The notes: generated by a model from the letters alone, not told the origin. A stretch of DNA of 64,000 bases from Sphingomonas sp. SORGH_AS_0950 (GCF_030818415.1 NZ_JAUTAE010000001.1:2222501-2286500), one strand, 5' to 3'; shown: positions 52,001 through 60,574, numbered from the stretch's first letter. Numbers and translations are program-made.

Positions 52001-52071
52001 GCCAGGACCGCCAGGCTGGCCGGTCCGATGCCGCTCTTGCCCGAACGGCGGGCGCGCGTTCCCGTCATCAT
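49060..52071 (-). CDS. TonB-dependent receptor, carbohydrate-type
   Basis: This 1003-residue outer-membrane transporter has a signal peptide (GIGPASLAVLALCIAMPAQG), a Gln/Gly-rich spacer (GDQAGAGAQAGQGD), a TonB box in RDIIVTGSRI, a plug with VVNGGASASYGSDAVGG, and a barrel ending FRAGVRFSF. The long variant with GSRI plug start is common for oligosaccharide receptors in sphingomonads. GGAG precedes two adjacent ATG codons, 52071 and 52068. A perfect LacI-type palindrome lies 32 bases upstream. It heads an operon with the exported GH43, so a xylan or arabinan fragment is the likely substrate. Confidence 0.9.
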   Translation of the reverse strand: MMTGTRARRSGKSGIGPASLAVLALCIAMPAQGQTAPAQDGATVQPGQGDQAGAGAQAGQGDVASPPADAGEAQTRDIIVTGSRITTGGFTAPTPTTVIGEQQIQQNAQPNIFTTVAQLPSLQGSTGTSVNTFSTSSGQQGLSSFSLRGVGAIRTLTLLDGQRVVGANVTGVPDISLFPQLLIKRVDVVNGGASASYGSDAVGGVVNFITDTRFKGIKGNVQGGLTTYGDDQQVLVQLAGGTSLLNDRLHLIASTEYAHEDGVGGGEFGTALAGGRDWFRQSTLINRNVLNDGTPQYLFRDYAQPYNYTKYGLITAGPLQGIAFDQAGNPFQFQYGSGGVPARDAAGNVRGCLPGFCLGGDLSGNVDAGRSLQSKIQRVNSYGRIGYDFAPNGEIYGTVNIGQVKTNNQPVGGMNRPNLTIECANPYVPAAIKAACTTAGITNFQYGTSNAALGNSQVYTDRRQYRFVAGAKGREAVAGSDWSYDIYYEHGTNYTDVDVSNIMLSRRFNQAINAITLNGAIVCADATARANGCQPLNIFGGNPSAEALSYIIPQNGAYQRTRQTQDVISLNFSGSPFSSWAGPVSVAFGGEFRHEFYRVRADPYGAGFANTPANGAYPADPVLLADGNNWYAGNYKNGNGAYSVKEAFLEADLPIINSDAGGRANINGAVRVTDYSTSGTVWAWKIGGTWDLPVDGLRIRGVTSRDVRAPNLSELFAAPVTTTLPGFFDPFRNVNVLALQNTIGNVNLTPEIARNTTLGIAFSNSAAIPGLSLSVDYYKIKITDVISSLGAQDIVNLCFLNIAPETCGVFNLNNPNGPNFINVQSFNLASILTDGFDIEASYRWQRPLGLPGSLTLRALATNIRRFITDTGLPGTIPNDTAGVNIGNTPKWKWLAVQTYATDDWSLLLQERWFSDGKLGNQYIECTTGCPASTANRPTIDTNFIPGAFYFDVGGTYNVTPAVTAYFKVDNVFNRDPARSPYFVNPALYDVLGRVFRAGVRFSF

Positions 52072-52102
52072 CGTCTCCACTCCCTATCTCGTTCCGTTAT
52101 AT

Positions 52103-52118
52103 CTGGTAACGTTACCAG
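52103..52118. promoter_or_regulatory. perfect 16-bp LacI-type palindrome upstream of the TonB receptor
   Basis: CTGGTAACGTTACCAG is a perfect 16-base palindrome with a CG centre. Its core GGTAACGTTACC fits GNTANCGNTANC, shared with sites at 5154, 33487 and 34464. It lies 32 bases before the receptor ATG, where a repressor would block transcription. Confidence 0.65.
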
Positions 52119-52228
52119 TATCACTCTTCGCTTTTTCGCTGTCTGTCAACTGTCCGACATTCGGGGATAATCCCGCTTCGGCCCGGTCCAGGGTAGCGGC
52201 AGGGACGGACCGCCCCGCTTATGCGCCC

Positions 52229-52242
52229 GATCGCATGCGATC
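52229..52242. promoter_or_regulatory. palindrome GATCGCATGCGATC upstream of GH29
   Basis: A perfect 14-base palindrome 168 bases before the GH29 start. It might be an operator, but the base composition of the genome makes such palindromes less surprising than the AT-containing ones. Confidence 0.3.
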
Positions 52243-52409
52243 ACCCCGCCGGGGGCGCGGCAGGTTTCGGTGGGGGCACCTCGCGATGCCACACCGTGCC
52301 GGACCGCAACGCCCGCGCCTTGCGCCATGCAAACCCATGGACGCGCGTGCTTTTGTCAGGCAAGTTCGCGGTTCCGCACCTGTGCCTCAGCCTCCAAGGG
52401 GAAAAAACG

Positions 52410-54038
52410 ATGCAGATCGGCCGCCGATCGTTCCTGTCCGCCATGGGAGGCATCGGGGGGTCCGCGCTGCTTCCCGGTCGCGCCGGGGCCGCGACGCCCC
52501 AGGCGTTTCGGCCCGACTGGTCCTCGCTGGTCGCGGGTTATCAGGCGCCCGACTGGTTCCGCGATGCCAAGTTCGGCTTCTGGGCGCACTGGTCGGCGCA
52601 GTGCGTGCCCGAGGCGGGCGACTGGTATGCGCGCGAAATGTATCTGCAGGGCACCCGCGCCTATCGGCATCACCTGGCGCATTACGGCCACCCGGCCGAT
52701 GTCGGCTTCATGCAGATGTATCCGCGCTGGACCGCCGCGAACTGGGACCCGGCGCGGCTGCTCGACCTCTATCAGCGGTCGGGCGCGCGCTATTTCATGG
52801 CGCTGGCCAATCACCACGACAATTTCGATTCCTATGCGTCCAGCCATCATCCCTGGAATGCGACGCGCTTCGGCCCCAAGCGCGACATCGTCGGCATCTG
52901 GGCGAAGCTGGCGCGCGAGCGGGGGCTGCGCTTCGGCGTGTCCAACCATTCGGGGCATGCCTGGCACTGGTATCAACCCGCCTATGGCTATGATCCCGAA
53001 GGTCCGCGCGCCGGGCAACGCTATGACGCGGCGCGGCTGACCCGGGCGGACGGGCGCGGGCAATGGTGGGACGGGCTGGACCCGCAACAGCTCTATACCG
53101 GCCCGACGATGAAGATGCCCGACGGCTTCCGCTCGATCGCCGAGGCCGATGCGTGGCACGAGAAAAACGACCGGGTCTGGGACGAAAAGCCGCCCGCCGC
53201 CAACCCGGCCTTTGTCCGCCAGTGGCGGCTGCGCTGTCGCGAGCTGGTCGACCTCTATCAGCCCGACCTCCTGTACTTCGACAATTTCACGCTGCCGCTG
53301 GGCCAGGCGGGGCTCGATATGGCCGCCTATATGTACAACAGCTCGATGCAGCGGAACGGCGGCCGCAACGAGGCGGTGGTGACCGCCAAGAATACGCCGC
53401 CGGAGCGGCTTGCGGGAATCGTCGACGATGTCGAGCGCGGCGCACACCAGTCGATCCAGCCCTATCCCTTCCAGACCGAGACCTGCATCGGCAACTGGCA
53501 TTACGACCGCGATCTCTATGCGCGTGACGGGTACAAGACGCCGCGCAAGATCATCCACACGCTGTGCGACGTCATCGCCAAGAACGGCAATATGATGGTG
53601 TCGGTGCCGATGCGCGGCAACGGCACGATCGACGAGAAAGAAGAGGCGATCGTCGAGCGGATCGGCGCGTGGATGCGCCGTTATGGCGATGCGATCTACG
53701 CCACCCGCCCCTGGCGCCTGCTGGGCGAGGGCCCCACCGCGTCAAAGGGCGGCCAGTTCAACGAAGGCGGGCAGGACTCGCATTATACCCCGCGCGACGT
53801 GCGCTATGTGCGCAAGGGGGCGGCGGTCCATGGCTTCACGCTGGGCTGGCCCGAGGACGATGTCGCGCGTTTCCCCGCGCTCGCGCGGACCGGATCGGTG
53901 CAGCGGGTAACGATTCCCGGCGATCCGGCGCCGCTGCCCTTCCGCCGCACCGCCGAGGCGCTGGAGGTCGACCTGCCCCCCGCGCTGCGCAACGATATCG
54001 GCGTCGCGTTGGTGGTGGAGGGGCCGGGGCTGGTGTAA
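52410..54038 (+). CDS. exported alpha-L-fucosidase, GH29
   Basis: This 542-residue enzyme would remove terminal alpha-L-fucose, for example from xyloglucan side chains. A Tat signal (QIGRRSFLSAMGGIGGSALL) exports it. The TIM-barrel domain shows WFRDAKFGFWAHWSAQCVP, ARYFMALANHHDNFD, RFGVSNHSGHAWHWY and the nucleophile Asp291 in DLLYFDNFTLPLG. The C-terminal beta-sandwich starts near residue 430. AAGGGG lies eight bases before ATG 52410. It is divergent from the TonB receptor and could share its regulation. Confidence 0.88.
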   Translation: MQIGRRSFLSAMGGIGGSALLPGRAGAATPQAFRPDWSSLVAGYQAPDWFRDAKFGFWAHWSAQCVPEAGDWYAREMYLQGTRAYRHHLAHYGHPADVGFMQMYPRWTAANWDPARLLDLYQRSGARYFMALANHHDNFDSYASSHHPWNATRFGPKRDIVGIWAKLARERGLRFGVSNHSGHAWHWYQPAYGYDPEGPRAGQRYDAARLTRADGRGQWWDGLDPQQLYTGPTMKMPDGFRSIAEADAWHEKNDRVWDEKPPAANPAFVRQWRLRCRELVDLYQPDLLYFDNFTLPLGQAGLDMAAYMYNSSMQRNGGRNEAVVTAKNTPPERLAGIVDDVERGAHQSIQPYPFQTETCIGNWHYDRDLYARDGYKTPRKIIHTLCDVIAKNGNMMVSVPMRGNGTIDEKEEAIVERIGAWMRRYGDAIYATRPWRLLGEGPTASKGGQFNEGGQDSHYTPRDVRYVRKGAAVHGFTLGWPEDDVARFPALARTGSVQRVTIPGDPAPLPFRRTAEALEVDLPPALRNDIGVALVVEGPGLV

Positions 54039-54124
54039 TTCCGCCGCAGCTCATCGATTCCTTGGCGCTTTTTAAACCGCCTGACGGTAAGGGGAGCGCG
54101 AGGTCGGGCTTCCGCACGGTCCTC

Positions 54125-54169
54125 GACGCCCCGTTCTGGCTTGTGTCACTACGGATAGGACGGGGCGTC
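54125..54169. terminator. hairpin between GH29 and the small hypothetical gene
   Basis: GACGCCCCGT (54125-54134) and ACGGGGCGTC (54160-54169) are perfect complements with a 25-base loop, between the convergent GH29 and small gene. No T-run follows. Confidence 0.4.
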
Positions 54170-54172
54170 TCC

Positions 54173-54334
54173 TCAGGTCAGCGAGGATTTCCGCTTCGGC
54201 GCATCCTCCCCCTCGGTGCTGGCCTGCCCCTTGTCGAGCGTATCGCTGGGGCGGCGGGCATCGCCGTCGCGCTGATGCTCGGTCGACAGATTGGGGCGCG
54301 CGGTTTCGGTCGTCGGCTTGATGGCATCGTCCAT
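54173..54334 (-). CDS. small hydrophilic hypothetical protein
   Basis: This 53-residue protein, MDDAIKPTTETARPNL onward, is highly charged and probably disordered, ending APKRKSSLT. GGAG lies eight bases before the ATG, which is the main reason to call it. Similar short polar proteins occur in sphingomonads without known function. It lies about 90 bases after the MFS gene on the same strand. Confidence 0.55.
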   Translation of the reverse strand: MDDAIKPTTETARPNLSTEHQRDGDARRPSDTLDKGQASTEGEDAPKRKSSLT

Positions 54335-54425
54335 GTCGCTCTCCTTTTCGGGGGCAATGCGCCGCCGGGGGCCGACGTTCCCCTGCGCCCCCGCCATTCG
54401 CCCCGCCTGCGACGCGGTCCGGCGC

Positions 54426-55640
54426 CTACTCCCAGGTCCGCACCCCCAGGATCGCCAATCCCCCGATGCCGGTCATCAGCGCCAGCACCACCATGACGGT
54501 GGTGAAATCCTGCGGCGTGGCGAACGTCCAGGTCAGCGAGGCGCCGATGATCGAGGGCACGGTGTTGGTCAGGTTGAACAGCCCCAGGTCGCGCCCCCGG
54601 TGGCGCGGATCGGGCAGCAGTTGCAGGATCAGCCCGGCATGGAGCGCGACGAACACCGAAGAGCCGGTCGTATAGACGACGAAGGCGACCGCCGCGATCC
54701 GCCAGTCGGCGCCGATTCCCCGCATCCCGATCCAGGCCATGACGACCAGCCCCGCCGTCGCGACCAGCGCGGCCACCAGCAGGATGCCCTTTCGCCGCCG
54801 GGTCCGGTCGGCCAGCGGCCCCAGGATCAGCGCGATCGGCAGGGGCGCGAGGAAGGCGATGGTGAAGAGCTGCCCGATCCAGCGCGGCAGCGCCGCCCAC
54901 TCAGCGACCGGCAGGATCGCCTCGAAATAATAGAGGAGATAGACCTGGGTGACGATGGCGGCGACCTGGATCGACAGCCGCGACAGCCCCGCGACGACCA
55001 GATCGCGACGCGGCGGCAACGGGCCCGATGCGCCCTTGGCCTCGACCGGGACCATGATCCGCGCGCGCGTCAGCATCAGCGGCAGGATGAGGATCAGGCT
55101 CATGCCCAGCAGCACCGCCATCCGGCCATGCTCGCCCAGCATCGCCGATCCGACCAGCAGCGTCGACAGGGCCGAGGCCGCCGGACTGCCCAGCGCGAGC
55201 AGCCCGCCCGCCGTGCCGCGCTGATCGTCGGGTATCTCCTCGGCCATGATCGCCATCATCGGCGCGAGCAGCGCGTTGACCGCCAGCTGAAAGGCCAGGA
55301 TCGCCGCGATCAGCGCCGCCGGGGTGGTGGCGAGCGCGAACCCGCCATAGCTGGCGGCGATCGCCACGATCCCCAGGCCCATCCACACCCGCCTGCCATG
55401 GCCGGCGCGCTGGGTCCGGTCGCTCAGCCAGCCGAACAGGATATTGGCCAGGCTCGCCGCCGCCGCGCCGCAGATCGCGATCAGCGACAACAGGCCGATC
55501 CGCCCCGCGCCGTCGATCGCCTCCACCTTGATCGGCAGCAGCAGGGTCAGAAGCGGCAGATAGGCGATCACCCCGCCCGCATTGGCCAGCGCGAAGAGGC
55601 CCAGTGGCAAGGGGCGGTGCGAGGATGGGCGGGCGGACAT
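54426..55640 (-). CDS. MFS transporter, GPH-like
   Basis: This is a 404-residue inner-membrane transporter with 12 helices. Features are GLFALANAGGVIAYLPLL, ILFGWLSDRTQRAGHGRR in the first loop, AEEIPDDQRGTAGGLLALG, and a second-half loop LILGPLADRTRRRKGI. The DRT(Q/R)R loops resemble glycoside-pentoside-hexuronide or related sugar MFS carriers. An ATG at 55685, five bases after the GH3 stop, would add 15 residues. Close linkage to the GH3 gene suggests uptake of its di- or monosaccharide product. Confidence 0.8.
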   Translation of the reverse strand: MSARPSSHRPLPLGLFALANAGGVIAYLPLLTLLLPIKVEAIDGAGRIGLLSLIAICGAAAASLANILFGWLSDRTQRAGHGRRVWMGLGIVAIAASYGGFALATTPAALIAAILAFQLAVNALLAPMMAIMAEEIPDDQRGTAGGLLALGSPAASALSTLLVGSAMLGEHGRMAVLLGMSLILILPLMLTRARIMVPVEAKGASGPLPPRRDLVVAGLSRLSIQVAAIVTQVYLLYYFEAILPVAEWAALPRWIGQLFTIAFLAPLPIALILGPLADRTRRRKGILLVAALVATAGLVVMAWIGMRGIGADWRIAAVAFVVYTTGSSVFVALHAGLILQLLPDPRHRGRDLGLFNLTNTVPSIIGASLTWTFATPQDFTTVMVVLALMTGIGGLAILGVRTWE

Positions 55641-55689
55641 GGCCGCCGCACCCTGTCCCCGATCACGCCGCCGGAGATCGGCCATCCGC

Positions 55690-57984
55690 TCAGGGCTTCA
55701 TCGTCTGCGCCTCGACGGTCGTGCTGGTCACGATCGCCCGGTCGGCGGCGTCATGCGACAGCGCCACCCGGTAGCGCCCGCCCCTGATCCGCCAGCCGGG
55801 CAGGCCGGTGTCGTAATCGGCGACGATGCGCGGCTCGGCGGTCAGGGTGATGCGCCGGGTCTCGCCGGGCTTCAGCGCGACCCGCTGGAACCCGGCCAGC
55901 CGCATCGCGTCCCCGCTGCCGTCGCGCGCGACATAGATTTGCGGCACGTCCGACCCGGCGCGCTGGCCGGTGTTCACCACGTCGAAGGTCACGCTGATCG
56001 TCCGCCCGCCGGTGACGACCGGGTTGCGATAGGCGAAGCTGGTATAGCTGAGCCCGTGGCCGAAGGGGAAAAGCGGCTTCAGCCCCTTTTTCTCGTACCA
56101 GCGATAGCCGACATCGGCGCCCTCGACATAATCGACCGGGAAGCTCTGGAGCGTGATCCCGCCCGCCGCCGCCGGATTGGCCGCCGCCGCCGCTTCGACC
56201 TCGCTCAGCTTGTCCAGCCCGACGGGGCGCGGGCGCGGCGGCTGCGAGGCGTCGGCGGGGAAGGTGATCGGCAGGCGGCCCGACGGGTTGACCCGCCCGG
56301 TCAGGATCGCGGCCAGCGCCTCGCCGCCCCGCTGGCCGGGATACCAGGCCTGGAGGATAGCGGGCACCTTGGCGATCCAGGGCATCAGCACCGGGCCGCC
56401 CGTCTCCATCACCGCCACCGTGCGCGGCTGGACGGCGGCGATCGCGGCGATCAGCGCGTCCTGCTGGTTGGGCAGGCGCAGGTCGGGCACGTCGTCGGCC
56501 TCGGTCGTCCACTGGGTGGCGAAGAAGATCGCCATGTCCGCATTCTTCGCCGCCGCCACCGTCGCGTTCAGGTTGCGCCCGTCCTGCCATTCGATCTGGA
56601 CGCCGGGCAGCGCCTTGCGCAGCGCATTGAGCGGCGAGGAGGCATGATAGGTGATCCGCGCGAACGAGGCCGAGCCGCCATAGGCGAGCGGGATCTCGAC
56701 CGGCGCGCCGCCGACCGAGCGGACCTGCGACGAACCGCCGCCCGACAGCACGCCGACATCGGCATTGCCGCCGATCACCACGATCCGCTTCGCGGTCCGG
56801 GCGATGGGCAGGAGGTTGCCGTCATTCTTGAGGAGGACGATCCCCGCCTCCGCCGCGCGCTGCGCCACCTCGGCATGGGCGGCATAATCAGGGGTTACCG
56901 CCCGCGCGGGCACGGGGGCGTCATAGGCGCCGGTTTCGATCAGCCCGGTCAGATAGCGCGCGACCATGTCGTCCAGCCGCGCCTCGCTGACCTGCCCCTT
57001 GGCCACCGCCTCGGCCAGCGGCGCACCGAAATAGACCGCCTTGTCGAGTTCCTCGCCCGATTCCTGGTCCAGTCCGGCATTGGCGGCCTTCGCGGTCGAA
57101 TGCACCGCGCCCCAGTCGCTCATCACCCAGCCCGGATAGGCCCAGTCGCGCTTCAGCACATCGGTCAGCAGGTGGCGGTTCTCGCACGACCAGTCGCCAT
57201 TGACCTTGTTATAGGCGCACATGACCGATCCGGGCTGGCCCTTCTCGATCGCGATCTGGAAGGCGAGCAGGTCGCTCATCCGCAGCGCCGCCTCGCCGAT
57301 CCGCGCGTCGAGCACGGCGCGGCCGGTCTCCTGCGCGTTCAGCGCATAATGCTTGATCGTCGAGACGATGCGGTTCGACTGGACGCCCGCGATATGCGCG
57401 CCGCCCAGCGTCCCCGCCAGCAGCGGATCTTCGCCCAGATATTCGAAGTTGCGGCCGTTCCACGGATCGCGGGTCAGGTTGACGCCGCCCGCCAGCAGCA
57501 CGTTGAACCGCTTGTCGCGCGCCTCCGCACCGATCATCGCGCCGCCCGCGCGGGCGATGGCGGGATCGAAGCTGGCGGCGGTGGCAAGGCCGGAGGGGAG
57601 CGCGGTGGCGACATCGCCGACCCGCTGCTCGACCTGGTTGGCGACGCCCAGCGACGCGTCGCTTTCGCGCACCACCGGCACGCCCAACCGGGGGATGCCG
57701 TCGATATGCCCGGCCGAGGGGATCAGTTCCTCGCGCGTCTTGCCCGCCGCCATGGTGGGGAACAGGCCATGGACCAGCAGGATCTTCTCCGCGCGGGTCA
57801 TCTGCGCGACGATCCGGTCGGCACGGGCGCGGGCTGCGGCGGCGGCGGAGGGGGCGGTCGCCTTCGCCGCCGGCTGTGCGCGATTGTGCGTCCGGGTCTG
57901 CGCCGCGCCCTGCGCGCTCATGCCCGTCCCGGCCAGCGCGATCATCGCCAGCCCGCTCGCCATCATGCCCTTCGTCACCGTCAT
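55690..57984 (-). CDS. exported glycoside hydrolase family 3 beta-glycosidase
   Basis: This 764-residue enzyme has a signal peptide (MMASGLAMIALAGTGMSAQG) and the three GH3 parts: an N-terminal TIM barrel with STIKHYALNAQE and the nucleophile Asp in GWVMSDWGAVHS, an alpha/beta sandwich (IVVIGGNADVGVLSGGGSS), and a fibronectin-III domain (ISVTFDVVNTGQRAGSDV). It is likely a beta-glucosidase or beta-xylosidase of the periplasm. GGGAGG directly abuts ATG 57984; a GTG two codons later is better spaced, so the true start may be 57978. It is followed five bases later by the MFS gene. Confidence 0.9.
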   Translation of the reverse strand: MTVTKGMMASGLAMIALAGTGMSAQGAAQTRTHNRAQPAAKATAPSAAAAARARADRIVAQMTRAEKILLVHGLFPTMAAGKTREELIPSAGHIDGIPRLGVPVVRESDASLGVANQVEQRVGDVATALPSGLATAASFDPAIARAGGAMIGAEARDKRFNVLLAGGVNLTRDPWNGRNFEYLGEDPLLAGTLGGAHIAGVQSNRIVSTIKHYALNAQETGRAVLDARIGEAALRMSDLLAFQIAIEKGQPGSVMCAYNKVNGDWSCENRHLLTDVLKRDWAYPGWVMSDWGAVHSTAKAANAGLDQESGEELDKAVYFGAPLAEAVAKGQVSEARLDDMVARYLTGLIETGAYDAPVPARAVTPDYAAHAEVAQRAAEAGIVLLKNDGNLLPIARTAKRIVVIGGNADVGVLSGGGSSQVRSVGGAPVEIPLAYGGSASFARITYHASSPLNALRKALPGVQIEWQDGRNLNATVAAAKNADMAIFFATQWTTEADDVPDLRLPNQQDALIAAIAAVQPRTVAVMETGGPVLMPWIAKVPAILQAWYPGQRGGEALAAILTGRVNPSGRLPITFPADASQPPRPRPVGLDKLSEVEAAAAANPAAAGGITLQSFPVDYVEGADVGYRWYEKKGLKPLFPFGHGLSYTSFAYRNPVVTGGRTISVTFDVVNTGQRAGSDVPQIYVARDGSGDAMRLAGFQRVALKPGETRRITLTAEPRIVADYDTGLPGWRIRGGRYRVALSHDAADRAIVTSTTVEAQTMKP

Positions 57985-58186
57985 CCTCCCAGTATCGCTT
58001 GCTTTGCACCTTCTCTGTTGCATCCATGCCATCCTGTCCAGCGGGCGTTCACAACCCCGCGGAATCAAGGACTAACCTCTCCGGACACCCATCCGCCCCT
58101 GCCCGAACGAGCGTGCCCGGGAGCCCGACGGACAGGGCGGGGGTCTGTCCGATCGACCATCGCCAGGGTCACCGCCCCGACTGCCC

Positions 58187-58223
58187 CATCGTGATAATGA
58201 GATTGACTCGCATAATCACGATG
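58187..58223. promoter_or_regulatory. strong imperfect inverted repeat upstream of the TonB receptor at 58261
   Basis: CATCGTGATAATGAG (58187-58201) and CTCGCATAATCACGATG (58207-58223) are inverted copies with two extra bases and one central mismatch, spaced by five bases. It lies 38 bases before the receptor start, in a small AT-rich island. It may be an operator; GATAAT and ATAATC words recall iron-type sites, but it does not match a full Fur box. Confidence 0.5.
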
Positions 58224-58260
58224 ATTAGCGCGCGAGCGTAACGAAATGGGGGATAAGACG

Positions 58261-60546
58261 ATGATGGTTCGATCGGTGCTGGCCGTGCTCCTTGGCTCGG
58301 CCGCGACGCCGCTGTTCGCGCAGGTGGCACCGCCGCCGCAGCCCGATGCGACGGTGCAGGACGGCAGCAACGACATCGTCGTGCTGGGGGAAAAGGCCGG
58401 TCGCACCCTGCAGGAAACCCCCGCCAGCGTCGCCGTCACCACCGCCGAGACGATCCGGAACCAGAATCTGCTCGACGTCTATGACGTGCTCCAGCGCACG
58501 CCCAACGTCTCGATCGGCGCCGACCGGACCAGCTTCACGATCCGCGGCATCGACGCCTTCAACGTCTCGGGCGCGGGCGACGGGGCGCTGGCCAGCGTCT
58601 ATGTCGACGGCGCGGTGCTGCCCCGTGCGGCGCTGAACACCGGGCCGCTCGACCTTTACGACATCGCCCAGGTGGAGGTGTTTCGCGGGCCGCAATCGAC
58701 CGTGCAGGGGCGCAATGCGCTGGCGGGTGCGGTGATCGTGCGCACCACCGACCCCGGTTACGAATGGAGCGGGCAGGCGCGCGTGATGCTGACCGGCCCC
58801 GATGGCCAGCGGCGCGCAGGCGCGGCGATCGGCGGCCCGCTGCTCGGCGACCAGATCGCCTTCCGGCTGGCGGGCGAGGTCGCCCGGACCGACGGGCTGG
58901 TCCATAACACCACGCTCCACCGCGACGCCGATGCCCGCCAGTCGGAGACGCTGCGGGCCAAGCTGCTGGTCACCCCCGACGCGCTCCCCGGACTGCGGGT
59001 GGTCGCGACCTATCTGCACGATCGCCATGTGCGCGGCGTCTATGCCTATGAGTTCGACGCCCCCTACAAGCCCACCGACCGTATCGTCACCGAGGACGTT
59101 GCGACCGATACCCGCGTGGTCAGCGACATCGCCACGCTGGAGGCGCATTATGCGCTGGGCGGCGGATTCGACCTGACCTCGGTCACCAACTATTCCGACG
59201 TCCGCGCCCATTATGTCGCCGATCCCGATCGCAACGCGACCCCCGGCCAGCTCAGCCTGACCCGCGATCCCGCCAAGACGGTCCAGCAGGAACTGCGGCT
59301 GGGCATCGACCTGCCCTGGGTCCAGGGGCTGGTCGGCGCCTATTATCTGCGCGAGGACAATCGCGACTATCTGTTCGAGGCGACGCAGGATCTGAACCTG
59401 ACCCGGTTGGGCGTCGACCGGCAGCTGCTGGCGCTCGGCCTGTCGCAGCCGGTCGTGAACACGGTGCTGGGCCTGTATGGCGGCGTCGTTCCGATCCGCA
59501 ACCGCCTGACCCAGCCGCGACTGACCCGCAACCTGGCCGGGTTCACCGACCTGACCTTCCCGCTGACCGCGCGGCTGAAACTGCGCGCCGGGCTGCGCTA
59601 CGACAATGAGCGGCAGCAGCGCGGCGCCACCCAGTCGGTCGTGCTCAACGGCACGCTGCCCGATCCGGCGCGGCTGCCCGTACCCGCGCTGGCACCGATC
59701 GTCACCCGGCTGAACGCCCTGCTGGTCGCCACCGCCGCCGGGGCGACCAGCGTCGAGCCGATCCGGACCATCACCTATGACGCCTGGCTGCCCAAGCTGG
59801 GACTGACCTGGGACGTCGCGGCCAATATCGGGCTGAGCGCGACGGTGCAGCGCGGCTATCGCGCCGGCGGGGCGGGCATCAACCAGCAGCGCGGCCAGGC
59901 CTTCACCTACGCCCCCGAATATACCTGGAACTATGAAGTCGCGCTGCGATCCGACTGGTTCGACCGCAAGCTCAGCTTCAACGCCAATGCCTATTATATC
60001 GACTGGCGCGACCAGCAGGTGGCGGTGCGGCTGACCCCCGGCGCGGTGTTCGACACCCAGGTCGTCAATGCAGGCAAGTCGCGCCTCTATGGCTTCGAGG
60101 CGGAGTTGCGCGGGCGGCCGACCCGCACGCTCGACCTGTATGTCGGGGTCGGGCACAGCCGGTCGAAGTTCCTCGACTTCACCGTCCCGGTCGGCACGCT
60201 CGGACGATCGGCCAGCGGCAACGAATTCGCCAACGCGCCGCACTGGACCGCCTCCGCCGGGGGGACGTGGCACGACGATAGCGGGCTGTTCGCCAATGTG
60301 AACGCGACATACCGCGATGCCTTCTACCAGGACACGGTGAATCAGAGCGTGCGCGACATCCGCCCGCTGACGCTGGTGAATGCCAAGCTGGGGTGGCGGA
60401 ACCAGCATTTCGGCGCCTATCTGATCGCCAGCAACATCTTCGACCGACAGCAGCCGACGTCCTTCTACACCGATTTCGACGGCCGCGTGCGGGGCACCCT
60501 GTCCAATCCCCGCATCCTGGGGTTGAGTTTCGAGGGGCGGTTCTGA
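58261..60546 (+). CDS. TonB-dependent outer-membrane receptor
   Basis: This 761-residue receptor has a signal peptide (MVRSVLAVLLGSAATPLFAQ), a TonB box in NDIVVLGEK, a plug with TLQETPASVAVTTAETIR, DVYDVLQRTPNVSIG, FTIRGIDAFNVSGAG and FRGPQSTVQGRNALAG, and a barrel ending GLSFEGRF. The pattern is the sphingomonad family of TonB receptors with unknown organic or siderophore ligands. GGGGG lies eight bases before ATG 58261. It is divergent from GH3, with a strong inverted repeat between, and is followed by a second receptor. Confidence 0.88.
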   Translation: MMVRSVLAVLLGSAATPLFAQVAPPPQPDATVQDGSNDIVVLGEKAGRTLQETPASVAVTTAETIRNQNLLDVYDVLQRTPNVSIGADRTSFTIRGIDAFNVSGAGDGALASVYVDGAVLPRAALNTGPLDLYDIAQVEVFRGPQSTVQGRNALAGAVIVRTTDPGYEWSGQARVMLTGPDGQRRAGAAIGGPLLGDQIAFRLAGEVARTDGLVHNTTLHRDADARQSETLRAKLLVTPDALPGLRVVATYLHDRHVRGVYAYEFDAPYKPTDRIVTEDVATDTRVVSDIATLEAHYALGGGFDLTSVTNYSDVRAHYVADPDRNATPGQLSLTRDPAKTVQQELRLGIDLPWVQGLVGAYYLREDNRDYLFEATQDLNLTRLGVDRQLLALGLSQPVVNTVLGLYGGVVPIRNRLTQPRLTRNLAGFTDLTFPLTARLKLRAGLRYDNERQQRGATQSVVLNGTLPDPARLPVPALAPIVTRLNALLVATAAGATSVEPIRTITYDAWLPKLGLTWDVAANIGLSATVQRGYRAGGAGINQQRGQAFTYAPEYTWNYEVALRSDWFDRKLSFNANAYYIDWRDQQVAVRLTPGAVFDTQVVNAGKSRLYGFEAELRGRPTRTLDLYVGVGHSRSKFLDFTVPVGTLGRSASGNEFANAPHWTASAGGTWHDDSGLFANVNATYRDAFYQDTVNQSVRDIRPLTLVNAKLGWRNQHFGAYLIASNIFDRQQPTSFYTDFDGRVRGTLSNPRILGLSFEGRF

Positions 60547-60574
60547 CGCCCTTCCCTATCGGTCAACCGCCTCT

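Larger units (their letters stand above)
52072..52409. other. divergent intergenic region between the TonB receptor and GH29 genes
   Basis: This 338-base stretch holds the operator-like palindrome at 52103-52118 next to the receptor and a second palindrome, GATCGCATGCGATC, at 52229-52242 nearer the GH29 gene. AT-rich sequence around 52085-52145 probably contains the receptor promoter. I see no gene here. Confidence 0.6.
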
